A DNA stretch of 13,479 nucleotides from DATKUC01 sp964577375. GTDB taxonomy: Bacteria > Spirochaetota > Spirochaetia > DSM-27196 > DATKUC01. The translations under genes were made by a program, and so were the position numbers. The stretch covers positions 1-13,479 of the forward strand of contig CAZNYW010000087.1 in assembly GCA_964577375.1 (NCBI GenBank), written 5' to 3'. The notes beneath the pieces are model-generated. The model made no database searches. It was given only the letters and a program-made list of their open reading frames with translations, and had not been told where the DNA came from. Of this stretch, positions 6,912 through 13,479 are shown one piece after another (positions within the stretch are counted from its first letter, which is position 1; the number at the start of each line of letters is the position of its first letter).

Positions 6912-8966
6912 GTGGACGTACAGGGCATCAACGCCGTTGCGACGGCGATTCGAACATTCGCGATGGACGCAGTCCAGATAGCCGGCTCCGGGCATCCGGG
7001 CCAACCGATGGGGGACGCGGAACTCGGCGCCATACTCTATGGGGAGGCTTTGCGGCACTACCCGCACGATCCGGAGTGGCCGAATCGCGATCGGTTCGTT
7101 CAATCGGCCGGCCACGGGTGCCTGCTGCAGTACACCCTGCTGCACCTGTGCGGGTACGATATCTCGGTTGAAGACATCAGAACGTTTCGCCGTTTGAACT
7201 CAAAGGCAACCGGCCATCCGGAGTACGGTGTCGTTCCGGGCATTGAAGTAACAACGGGACCGCTGGGACAGGGGATCGCGAACGCAGTAGGCATGGCCAT
7301 TGCCGAACGAATGCTCTCCGCCCGATTCAATTCACAACGATCGATCATTGACTACCATACATACTGTCTCGCCGGCGACGGCGATCTGATGGAGGGCATA
7401 AGCTACGAGGCTGCGTCCCTGGCCGGACATCTGGGACTCGGAAAGCTCGTGGTCTTCTACGATTCGAATCGCGTAACAATCGAAGGAGGAACCGAGCTCT
7501 CCTCCAGCGAGGATGTCCGCGGACGATTCCTGGCCAGTAACTGGCAGGTCCTTGAAGGAAGCGCATACGACATCCCGCTGATCATGCGTCTCATCGCTAC
7601 GGCCAGGAACGACACCGGAAAGCCCACGCTTATAATCATGAATTCGGTTATCGCGAAAGGGGCAAGCAGCCTCGCGGGGTCACCGCAGGCACACGGATCA
7701 CCTTTGGGGGAGTCCGAGATCCGTGCAAGCAAAAAGTCGATGGGGGTACCGGAAGACTCGGAATTCTACGTACCGCCGGACGCCACGACCTACCTCGCAA
7801 AGCGGGCGCTCGCGTGGGAGAAATCCTACCGGGAATGGCAGGGAAATTTCGAATTGTGGGCGCGTGAGAATCCCGAGAGACACGAAGAGTGGTTGAGATT
7901 CCGAAGTGCCCCCGATTTCGATGAGATCGAGCTCCCCCACTTTGAGAAGGGCGCTCGCATGGCCACACGGATAGCAGGCGGCGAGATTCTCAGATCTCTT
8001 TCGGCGAAACTCGACAACCTGGTCGGCGGATCGGCCGATCTTTCGCACTCCACATCGACGAACGTGCCCGGAATCGACTTCTTTACGTCACAGAATCCGA
8101 AAGGACGAAATCTCCACTTCGGAATACGAGAACACGCAATGGCCGGAATCGCAAACGGAATTGCTGTAGGCGGAATGCTCTGCGTCTACTGCTCGACCTA
8201 CCTCGTGTTCAGCGACTACATGAGGCCTTCGATCCGCCTCGCCGCCATGATGAAGCTGCCGGTGGTTTATGTATTCACCCATGACTCGATTCTCATCGGT
8301 GAAGACGGGCCTACGCACCAGCCGGTCGAACAGATCGCCGCACTCCGAGCCATCCCCGGCCTTGTTGTCCTGCGGCCGGGCGATGCGGAGGAAACCCGGG
8401 TCGCCTGGCAAATGGCGATGTCGCGAACGGATGGGCCCACGGCGCTTATCCTCAGTCGCCAGGCGCTGAAGGTCTACGAGAAGGACGACCCTGCGTGGGA
8501 GCAGTCCCTGCGGCTGGGAGCCTATGTCGTGTCCGACTCGATTGGTGAACCCGGGACTGTCATTGTCGCCAGCGGATCGGAAGTCAACCTCGCTCTTGAA
8601 ACCAAGCGTATTCTCAACGATCCCAGGGTCAGAGTTGTCTCCATGATGTGCAGAGAAACGTTCGTGAAAGCACCGCGGGAGGCAAAGGATAGGCTTGTGC
8701 CTTTCCGTTCGCACCGCGTGGTCGTGGAAGCAGGCGTCGCACAGGGCTGGGAAGGAATTGCCGGTGATTCCGGCGTGGTTATCTCCGTCGAAGACTTCGG
8801 AAGATCGGCACCGCTGAAGGATGTGTCGGCGGCATACGGGCTGACTCCCGAGGCGATTGCGGCCCGGATCCGGGAGTCGAAAACACCGGCTTCCGGCAGT
8901 CCGGATGCGGGCCCGGTTTCGAACAACGGCCGGTCGCGAAACGTGCACGATGCGGCGCGGGAATAG
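6912..8966 (+). CDS. tkt: Transketolase, full length
   Basis: This thiamine diphosphate enzyme moves two-carbon units between ketose and aldose phosphates in the non-oxidative pentose phosphate pathway, using D-xylulose 5-phosphate as donor. All parts are present in one 684-residue chain. The N-terminal part has SGHPG (H28), SAGHG (H68) and GHPE (H102). The cofactor motif runs from GDG (155-157) to N186, and QAHGSPLG (H261) follows. The central domain has GIREHAM with catalytic Glu407, then HDSILIGEDGPTHQP (H457, H469). Length is close to E. coli TktA (663), with a polar 25-residue tail extra. Start GTG 6912-6914 is supported by AGGAGG at 6900-6905. Xylulokinase follows by 19 bases, so the two act in sequence on one substrate. 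This is probably a pathway-dedicated copy, not the housekeeping gene; that is inference. Confidence 0.96.
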   Translation: MDVQGINAVATAIRTFAMDAVQIAGSGHPGQPMGDAELGAILYGEALRHYPHDPEWPNRDRFVQSAGHGCLLQYTLLHLCGYDISVEDIRTFRRLNSKATGHPEYGVVPGIEVTTGPLGQGIANAVGMAIAERMLSARFNSQRSIIDYHTYCLAGDGDLMEGISYEAASLAGHLGLGKLVVFYDSNRVTIEGGTELSSSEDVRGRFLASNWQVLEGSAYDIPLIMRLIATARNDTGKPTLIIMNSVIAKGASSLAGSPQAHGSPLGESEIRASKKSMGVPEDSEFYVPPDATTYLAKRALAWEKSYREWQGNFELWARENPERHEEWLRFRSAPDFDEIELPHFEKGARMATRIAGGEILRSLSAKLDNLVGGSADLSHSTSTNVPGIDFFTSQNPKGRNLHFGIREHAMAGIANGIAVGGMLCVYCSTYLVFSDYMRPSIRLAAMMKLPVVYVFTHDSILIGEDGPTHQPVEQIAALRAIPGLVVLRPGDAEETRVAWQMAMSRTDGPTALILSRQALKVYEKDDPAWEQSLRLGAYVVSDSIGEPGTVIVASGSEVNLALETKRILNDPRVRVVSMMCRETFVKAPREAKDRLVPFRSHRVVVEAGVAQGWEGIAGDSGVVISVEDFGRSAPLKDVSAAYGLTPEAIAARIRESKTPASGSPDAGPVSNNGRSRNVHDAARE

Positions 8967-8985
8967 CGTCACTCGGAGGCCGAAT

Positions 8986-10476
8986 TTGGACTACTACGTA
9001 GGAATTGATCTGGGAACTTCAAGCGTCCGCGTCGTAGCGCTTGGCGAAAAGGGGACCGTTCTTGCCGTAGAGGGGCACGACTACCCGATCCGCGAGCCGA
9101 AGCAAGGTTTCGCTGAACAATCCACCGACGAGTGGTGGGAAGCGACCGCCGGCTGCCTGCGGCGTCTTCAGAATCTCGACATCCTCAAGGGCGGCAGAGT
9201 TCGCGCCGTCGGCCTCTCCGGCCAGATGCACGGACTGGTACTGCTCGACAGAGAGAGGAAAGCGCTCCGGGATGCCATTATCTGGCCGGACAGTAGAACC
9301 GCAGGTATCTGCAGGGAATGGGCACAGACCATCGGTGCCGACAGGATCGGAGGAATCACCGGACTGCCGCTTGCTACCGGTTTCCTTGCGCCGTCACTGG
9401 CCTGGGTGAAGCGGAACGAGCCCGATCTCTACGCCCGAGCGGCACACGCTATTCTCCCCAAAGACTATATCCGCTATCGACTGACCGGTGAAATTGCGAC
9501 CGACGTTACCGATGCTTCGGCAACTCTTCTGCTCGACGTCGCCCGCAGAACCTGGTCGACCGAGCTGGTCGACCGTTTCGATCTCGATGAGCATCTCCTG
9601 CCTTCGATTCTGGATACGACATGCGTAGCTGGAGCTGTGACGGAGTCCGCCGCCGCTGCCACCGGACTTCCCGGAGGAACGCCCGTCGCTGCCGGCGGCG
9701 CGGACATCGCGATGGCGGCGCACTCGCTCGGAATCGACAATCCCGGAACCGCTGTGGTATCGATTGCCACCGGAGGCACGGTGATAGTCGGTATCGAACG
9801 GCCGGTTGTTGACGGCCGAATGCACACATTCTGCAGCGCAACTCCGGATCGGTGGATTCTCATGGGAGCGACACTTTCTGCGGGGCTCTCCCTGTCCTGG
9901 TTCGCGAACAACGTCGCGGTACCGCTCGGCGCAGCCAGGGACGGCGTTATCGAGAAGATCTCGAGTGACGCAGAGAGGATTCCGCCGGGGTCCGAAGGGC
10001 TCCTCTTCGCTCCCTACCTGTGCGGAGAGCGGACACCGTACATGAATCCGCACGCAAAAGGCTGTTTTGTCGGCCTGTCGCTCCGGCACTCATCCTCGCA
10101 CATGGTCCGCGCAATTATGGAGGGCGTAGCCTATTCACTCTGTGAGTCTTTCGATGCGTTCAAAGAGCTGAATATTCCGGTGAACAGGGTTCTTTGCTCC
10201 GGCGGGGGATCACGCAACCCTCTCTGGCGACAAATCCTCGCCGACACCTTCGAACGCCCCGTCAGATGGAGGCCGGGCGAGGAACACTCGGGGATGGGAG
10301 CGGCAATGACAGGCGCCCTCGCGATAGGCGATCGTATCGTCCCGCTCCCGGGCGGCGAAGACTCATCAGAGGAAGTGCTTCCGAATCCGAAACACGCGGC
10401 AACCTATCGAAAACAGCGCGCAGTGTACAAACAGATTCACCCACAGCTGGCCCCTGTTTTCGAAAGCCTTTCATAG
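8986..10476 (+). CDS. xylB: Xylulokinase (FGGY carbohydrate kinase)
   Basis: Phosphorylates D-xylulose with ATP to D-xylulose 5-phosphate, feeding the adjacent transketolase. The 496-residue length is typical of XylB. The N-terminal phosphate-binding loop GIDLGTSS includes D8. GLSGQMHG (around residues 77-83) is the characteristic xylulokinase substrate motif. Asp240 in AGGADIA is at the expected catalytic base position, where GGGDNA is more usual. ATGGT and CSGGGSRNPLWRQ carry the second nucleotide-binding region. I chose the TTG at 8986-8988: GGAGG at 8975-8979 lies six bases before it, and family similarity begins there. The frame is open back to 8857 but that part overlaps transketolase. 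Other FGGY kinases are possible (for example for a related ketose), but the SGQMHG motif and the transketolase neighbour favour xylulose. Confidence 0.93.
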   Translation: MDYYVGIDLGTSSVRVVALGEKGTVLAVEGHDYPIREPKQGFAEQSTDEWWEATAGCLRRLQNLDILKGGRVRAVGLSGQMHGLVLLDRERKALRDAIIWPDSRTAGICREWAQTIGADRIGGITGLPLATGFLAPSLAWVKRNEPDLYARAAHAILPKDYIRYRLTGEIATDVTDASATLLLDVARRTWSTELVDRFDLDEHLLPSILDTTCVAGAVTESAAAATGLPGGTPVAAGGADIAMAAHSLGIDNPGTAVVSIATGGTVIVGIERPVVDGRMHTFCSATPDRWILMGATLSAGLSLSWFANNVAVPLGAARDGVIEKISSDAERIPPGSEGLLFAPYLCGERTPYMNPHAKGCFVGLSLRHSSSHMVRAIMEGVAYSLCESFDAFKELNIPVNRVLCSGGGSRNPLWRQILADTFERPVRWRPGEEHSGMGAAMTGALAIGDRIVPLPGGEDSSEEVLPNPKHAATYRKQRAVYKQIHPQLAPVFESLS

Positions 10477-10632
10477 GGGAACTTGCCTCTCGTTGCGACC
10501 GGGAACGCCGTGGTCGATTAGACCGTGACGGGCGGCGGTTTCACGCGTCCCTGCACGGCATGACAAAAGAAGCTCCTTCGCTCTTGTGCGACGCTGCCGG
10601 ATCGAAGAAACTGACAGCTCGAGGAGGCGAAC

Positions 10633-11577
10633 ATGGGAGAAAACCGGTCAGTCGGGCTCGAGAGCACGCACTACCTGTTCGATCGTGAAATAGCACCGGC
10701 GATAACGGTGAAGTCAGGCTCCGAAGTCACGATCCGAACCGAGCGCGCGGACGACATGGTTCTGTCGAAGACGCACGAGACGTTCACCGACCGGGACGAG
10801 GTGGTGGAGTCCGGTCCGAATCCGGTTACCGGGCCCATCTTCGTCACAGGCGCCCGGCCGGGTGATTTTCTGAAAGTAGCGGTGCTCGAGGTGACTCCCT
10901 GCCCCGACGGCTCGTTGGCCTACGTCACCTACGTGCCGGGCCCATCGTCCCTGGTCTCGCCGTTCTCGCTCCTTCCCGATTTTCCGCCGAAGACCTACTG
11001 GGTCCGGGTCGAAGGCGACAAGCTCGTCCTTCCCCTCGAGCGGGGCGAGAAGACGATCGAAACCCGGCCGATGATCGGGACCATCGGCACCGCTCCGAAG
11101 CGCGAGCGGGTACTCTCCTACTGGAGCGACCGGGAGTACGGTGGAAACGTCGACTGCCCGCTCATCCGCGCCGGGAACGAGGTGGTACTGCCGGTCAACG
11201 TTGAGGGTGGACTGCTTTCGGTCGGCGACGTCCATGCCCGGCAGGGCGACGGCGAAGTATCCTGCTGCGCGGTCGAATGCCGGGGAGAGGTCAAGCTCCG
11301 CATCGATGTAGTGCCGCGTGATGCTGCAGCCTACTTCGAGTGGCCGCAGGTAAACGGCGCTGATTTCATCGGTTCAATCGGATGCGTAAAGCACTCGATG
11401 GACCGGGCCGTAGAGGCTGCGCTCCTCGACCTTGTCAGGCGGATCGAACGGTTCTACTCGTTCTCGACCATAGACGCATACGAGATCGTGGGTCAGTGCG
11501 TGGAGCTTCGTGTATGCCAGGCGGTCTACCCTCATTTCACCTGCCTTGCGATGATCGACCGGAAGTATCTCGCGTAG
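10633..11577 (+). CDS. Formamidase/acetamidase family protein (FmdA/AmdA)
   Basis: A 314-residue cytoplasmic protein of the FmdA_AmdA family, which hydrolyses formamide or acetamide to ammonia and the acid in characterised members. Landmarks are NPVTGPIFVTGARPGD (63-78), GGNVDC (170-175) and SVGDVHARQGDGEVS (196-210), all in the family order. A usual Gly before the His (GDGHA) is Val here. The length matches the shorter, roughly 300-residue acetamidases, and is below the 400-residue FmdA type. ATG 10633 is preceded by GAGGAGG five bases upstream. It follows xylulokinase on the same strand after 156 bases in which I see no clear terminator or promoter, so co-transcription is possible. Its substrate here is unknown; nothing in the sequence ties it chemically to pentose breakdown. 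Confidence 0.88.
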   Translation: MGENRSVGLESTHYLFDREIAPAITVKSGSEVTIRTERADDMVLSKTHETFTDRDEVVESGPNPVTGPIFVTGARPGDFLKVAVLEVTPCPDGSLAYVTYVPGPSSLVSPFSLLPDFPPKTYWVRVEGDKLVLPLERGEKTIETRPMIGTIGTAPKRERVLSYWSDREYGGNVDCPLIRAGNEVVLPVNVEGGLLSVGDVHARQGDGEVSCCAVECRGEVKLRIDVVPRDAAAYFEWPQVNGADFIGSIGCVKHSMDRAVEAALLDLVRRIERFYSFSTIDAYEIVGQCVELRVCQAVYPHFTCLAMIDRKYLA

Positions 11578-11618
11578 CCCGGGGCAGCGGCCGCAGGGTG
11601 CGCGGCACGTCCTTTCTA

Positions 11619-12527
11619 TCAATCTCGAAGTGATCCGGTGATACGCAGCGCGCGGGCAATGAGCTCGTCCGCGGTCCGCTCGTGATAGGCATCGAACGGG
11701 ATGGTCTTCTGTCGCACCCGCGATGTGGGAAAGATCCCTTCGCGGTAGAGAAGCCGCTTGAAGAAATGGATCGAGATATCGAGGTGCTGGTTCGAGAAGG
11801 CGAGAATCGGGAGAATCTCGCCGAACAGCGCCTGCGCATCGTCCCTGCGCCCGCTTCGGTACAAATTGTATATTCTCGTATATATTTCGTGCATCCCGGT
11901 AGGCATGAAGGCGTGCACACCCCGGTCGAGCCCTTCGATAATCTGCGAGACGGCCCACCCGCCGGAGACGTGGAGCCTGCCGCCGGTCGCTTCAAGGATC
12001 TCGGTGTACTTGCGTCCGGCCGGCACCACCTCGACCTTGATGGCACGGAAACGGGACAGCTGCCGGAAGAGCCGCGCGATGAGCGGTACCGGTGCCCCGT
12101 ACCCGGAAGGGTCCCAGTCCTGGATCACGAGGAATCCGGGCGCGGCTTCTGATAGCTCTGCCACCTCCCTCGAGTAGGAAGCCTCATCCGCGCAGGTGAG
12201 TGCAACGAGCCCTCCGGCGCATCCGAGTTTCCCGGAAAGCTCGAGGTTGGAAATCCGTTCTTTCTGACTTTTCCCGGAGCATCCACAGATCACGGGCACC
12301 CGTCCGCCCGCCGCTTCCACAACGCAGCGCACGAGCTCCTCTCGTTCGTCCGCCGAGAGCGCAGAAACCTCGCTGGCGAGTGCCGGAACGAGAAATCCGG
12401 CGACCCCCGCCCGAACGGCGCGTTCGACGTTGCGGGCAACCGCATCGAGCGCGATAGAGTCGTGGTCGGTAAAGGGGGTGTTGAGTACGGTAACGATCCC
12501 TCGAATGTCGAGCAGCTCTCCGCTCAT
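11619..12527 (-). CDS. Dihydrodipicolinate synthase family lyase/aldolase, divergent active site
   Basis: A 302-residue class I aldolase-fold (TIM barrel) protein of the DapA/NanA/KdgD family. The N-terminus DIRGIVTVLNTPFTDHDSI and the helix LSADEREELVRCVVEAAGGRVPVICG are family landmarks. The Schiff-base Lys is Lys164 in RAIKVE. The usual GTTGE motif reads PALASE (48-53), and the strand that normally carries the catalytic Tyr (YNxP) reads IQDWDPSGYG (135-144). It is therefore unlikely to be a true dihydrodipicolinate synthase; a sugar-acid aldolase or dehydratase is more likely. I chose ATG 12525-12527, where family similarity starts. An ATG at 12605 in frame adds 26 unmatched residues. Neither has a strong ribosome-binding site. 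It converges on the formamidase gene with 41 bases between stops. Confidence 0.85.
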   Translation of the reverse strand: MSGELLDIRGIVTVLNTPFTDHDSIALDAVARNVERAVRAGVAGFLVPALASEVSALSADEREELVRCVVEAAGGRVPVICGCSGKSQKERISNLELSGKLGCAGGLVALTCADEASYSREVAELSEAAPGFLVIQDWDPSGYGAPVPLIARLFRQLSRFRAIKVEVVPAGRKYTEILEATGGRLHVSGGWAVSQIIEGLDRGVHAFMPTGMHEIYTRIYNLYRSGRRDDAQALFGEILPILAFSNQHLDISIHFFKRLLYREGIFPTSRVRQKTIPFDAYHERTADELIARALRITGSLRD

Positions 12528-12573
12528 TACGGGTTTCACTTTACACCGCAGATCGCGACATGAGAAAGAGCCG

Positions 12574-12747
12574 TCACGCGGCGCGCAGGGAGGGAGGAGT
12601 TTCATGAGGGTGGTCGGCGGTCCATGTTCCGCATTTCTTCAGCGCGTCTTCGACGGTTGCCATCTCCGAATCAGAAACCGCACGTTCAAGGTCGTCGCCA
12701 GGTCCTTCAATCTCGAGCAGACTGTCTCGCTCCGCCGCCGCTCTCAC
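12574..12747 (-). CDS. Possible small protein or gene remnant (57 residues), unrecognised
   Basis: On the - strand an open stretch reads from GTG 12745-12747 to a TGA at 12574-12576. Its composition looks protein-like: acidic, with DSLLEIEGPGDDLERAV and MATVEDALKKCGTW, unlike the Arg-rich shadow frames around it. It points the same way as the aldolase gene and ends 46 bases before it. No good ribosome-binding site precedes the GTG, and no family is recognised. It could be the tail of a decayed gene, since the frame remains open further upstream through the toxin-antitoxin promoter. The opposite strand offers a competing small frame at 12604-12786 with a good ribosome-binding-like GGGAGGAG but an implausible Arg-rich product. 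Confidence 0.28.
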   Translation of the reverse strand: MRAAAERDSLLEIEGPGDDLERAVSDSEMATVEDALKKCGTWTADHPHETPPSLRAA

Positions 12748-12782
12748 CTGTCTGCGCCTGTTCGGCGAGTGACCCGCGCGGG

Positions 12783-12810
12783 TTGACGCACAGGGACAAG
12801 AAGGTATAAT
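12783..12810 (+). promoter_or_regulatory. Sigma-70 promoter of the brnTA-type operon
   Basis: TTGACG (12783-12788) and a perfect TATAAT (12805-12810) are separated by 16 bases. The expected transcription start is about 12816-12818, only two to four bases before the toxin start codon at 12820, so the message would be nearly leaderless. Confidence 0.7.
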
Positions 12811-12819
12811 TTTTATACC
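12803..12819. promoter_or_regulatory. Operator palindrome overlapping the -10 box and start of brnT
   Basis: GGTATAA (12803-12809), TTT, TTATACC (12813-12819) is a perfect 7+3+7 inverted repeat. It embeds the TATAAT box and ends directly against the GTG start codon. This fits autorepression by the BrnA-type antitoxin, which is known for the family; binding here is inferred. Confidence 0.65.
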
Positions 12820-13080
12820 GTGGATTTCGAATATGATCCCGAAAAGAGCCGCGCGAACAGGGTGAAACACGGTATCGATTTCGAGGAAGCGAAAGCTCTT
12901 TGGCAGGACGACCATCGAATAGAGATACCGGCGCGCACGGTGGACGAAGTGCGTCTTCTCGTTATCGGGACCATTGAAGAGAAACACTGGTCGGCGATTA
13001 TTACGTATCGACACGATCGGGTCCGGATCATCTCGGTCCGCCGCTCGCGCGACGAGGAGATTGATATCTATGAAAGCTGA
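12820..13080 (+). CDS. brnT: BrnT family ribonuclease toxin
   Basis: An 86-residue protein of the BrnT family, type II toxins with a RelE-like RNase fold that cut RNA and stop growth. The sequence has the standard landmarks: FEYDPEKSRANRVKHGIDFEEAKALWQDD at the start, RTVDEVRLLVIG in the middle, and VRIISVRRSRDEEIDIYE at the end. Length is normal and the frame is intact, so it should be functional. The start is GTG 12820-12822, because the family begins with exactly this FxxDxxK segment. It directly follows the operator palindrome, and no Shine-Dalgarno can fit between promoter and start. The antitoxin gene overlaps its end by 11 bases. Confidence 0.93.
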   Translation: MDFEYDPEKSRANRVKHGIDFEEAKALWQDDHRIEIPARTVDEVRLLVIGTIEEKHWSAIITYRHDRVRIISVRRSRDEEIDIYES

Positions 13081-13297
13081 AGAGCTCGACCGCCGCTTCG
13101 ACGAAGGCGAAGAGATCACGAAGTACCTCGACATGTCCGGCGCACGCCGTCCCGGAGAAGAGGTAAAGCGGGTCAACGTCGACTTTCCCGCCTGGATGGT
13201 TCACTCTCTTGACCGGGAAGCGCGCCGCCTCGGCGTTCCCCGTCAGTCCATCATCAAGGTGTGGGTTGCAGAGCGGCTCGAGCGGAGAAAGGACTAG
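13070..13297 (+). CDS. brnA: BrnA family antitoxin (CopG/ribbon-helix-helix type)
   Basis: A 75-residue antitoxin that neutralises BrnT and, with it, represses the operon. The C-terminal half, KRVNVDFPAWMVHSLDREA then RRLGVPRQSIIKVWVAERLE, is the ribbon-helix-helix DNA-binding domain typical of BrnA. The acidic N-terminal part (about residues 1-28, with ITKYLDM) is expected to contact the toxin. ATG 13070-13072 lies inside the end of brnT, giving an 11-base overlap and likely translational coupling. GAGGAG lies about ten bases upstream. The gene is intact. Confidence 0.92.
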   Translation: MKAEELDRRFDEGEEITKYLDMSGARRPGEEVKRVNVDFPAWMVHSLDREARRLGVPRQSIIKVWVAERLERRKD

Positions 13298-13309
13298 CGC
13301 CCGCTAAAT

Positions 13310-13369
13310 CACCGCTACACCTACGGCGAGTACTGCACCTGGGGCGACGAGGGGCGGTGGAACGGTTGA
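13310..13369 (+). pseudogene. Uma2 gene remnant, N-terminal fragment
   Basis: Just after the antitoxin stop, the frame reads HRYTYGEYCTWGDEGRW then NG and a TGA at 13367-13369. YTY-x-x-Y-x-x-W-x-x-x-x-RW is the typical start of Uma2 proteins, normally continuing as ELIDG. There is no start codon before it, the ELIDG part is lost, and the frame stops. The 85 bases that follow carry no clear continuation in any frame. It is therefore a broken 5' fragment of a gene related to the one at the left edge of the window. Confidence 0.55.
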
Positions 13370-13453
13370 GCAGCGGGCAGCGGCCGGGCGGCTCGCCGAT
13401 GTCAGGAGTCCCGCTCGTGCTGGCGCTGCTTTTCAAGCAGGCGCGGCGCGGGC

Positions 13454-13479
13454 AAAAAAGAGGCCGGACTTTCGTCCGG
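13454..13479 (+). terminator. Probable intrinsic terminator, cut by the window end
   Basis: CCGGAC (13464-13469), loop TTTC, GTCCGG (13474-13479) is a perfect 6-base hairpin at the last base of the window. It is preceded by AAAAAAGAGG, so a symmetrical CCTCTTTTTT would be expected just outside, making a bidirectional terminator. The first half alone supports termination toward the left on the - strand; the right arm's T run is not visible. Confidence 0.6.

Noticed and set aside
8088..8972. Long - strand frame opposite transketolase.
   Set aside because: Shadow of a GC-rich coding strand; the transketolase motifs on the + strand are unambiguous.
8857..8985. Upstream extension of the xylulokinase frame into transketolase.
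   Set aside because: GGAGG six bases before TTG 8986 and the start of family similarity both place the start there.
11598..11608. GTGC-GCG-GCAC hairpin followed by a few T between the convergent formamidase and aldolase genes.
   Set aside because: A four-base stem and a mixed tail are too weak to call a terminator.
12604..12786. Small + strand frame with a good GGGAGGAG just upstream.
   Set aside because: The product is implausibly Arg-rich with no family match; the purine run is likely chance, and the opposite strand frame is more protein-like.
1..13479. CRISPR arrays, tRNA or rRNA genes, transposases or insertion-sequence ends.
   Set aside because: No regularly spaced repeats, cloverleaf-like sequence or transposase motifs were seen on either strand.

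Overview
The window looks like an accessory sugar-catabolism segment from a moderately GC-rich bacterium, most likely a spirochaete of the Spirochaetaceae. The clue is the solute-binding protein, whose mature N-terminus reads NGQKES just after a signal peptide. That style is common in spirochaetal ABC binding proteins. The Uma2-type endonuclease pieces at both ends fit but do not prove it. The assignment is inference; the window contains no rRNA, tRNA or housekeeping marker.

Layout. (1) At 1-302 is the C-terminal part of a Uma2 family protein on the + strand. (2) From 5124 down to 362, on the - strand, lies a four-gene ABC sugar importer: binding protein, permease, two-domain ATPase, second permease. 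A perfect-arm stem-loop sits between the binding-protein and first permease genes. (3) At 5125-5621 is a roughly 500-base divergent control region with candidate promoters on both strands. A 5+2+5 inverted repeat lies at the expected transcription start of the regulator. (4) At 5622-6701 is a GntR-type DNA-binding domain fused to a LacI-type sugar-sensing domain (AraR-like architecture). (5) At 6912-10476 are a full-length transketolase and a xylulokinase, 19 bases apart. (6) At 10633-11577 is a formamidase/acetamidase family protein. (7) On the - strand at 11619-12527, convergent with it, is a divergent dihydrodipicolinate synthase family lyase. (8) At 12820-13297 is a BrnT/BrnA toxin-antitoxin pair whose operator overlaps the promoter and touches the start codon. 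(9) At 13310-13479 are the broken start of another Uma2 gene and the left part of a probable terminator hairpin cut by the window end.

How it works together (inference). The importer brings in a five-carbon sugar or a derivative. Xylulokinase makes D-xylulose 5-phosphate, and transketolase passes it into the pentose phosphate pathway. The GntR/LacI-like protein senses the sugar and controls both directions. No isomerase or polyol dehydrogenase is present, so the imported compound may be D-xylulose itself, or the first step may be encoded elsewhere. The importer ATPase has one consensus and one strongly degenerate nucleotide site. The roles of the formamidase and the lyase in this pathway cannot be read from the sequence.
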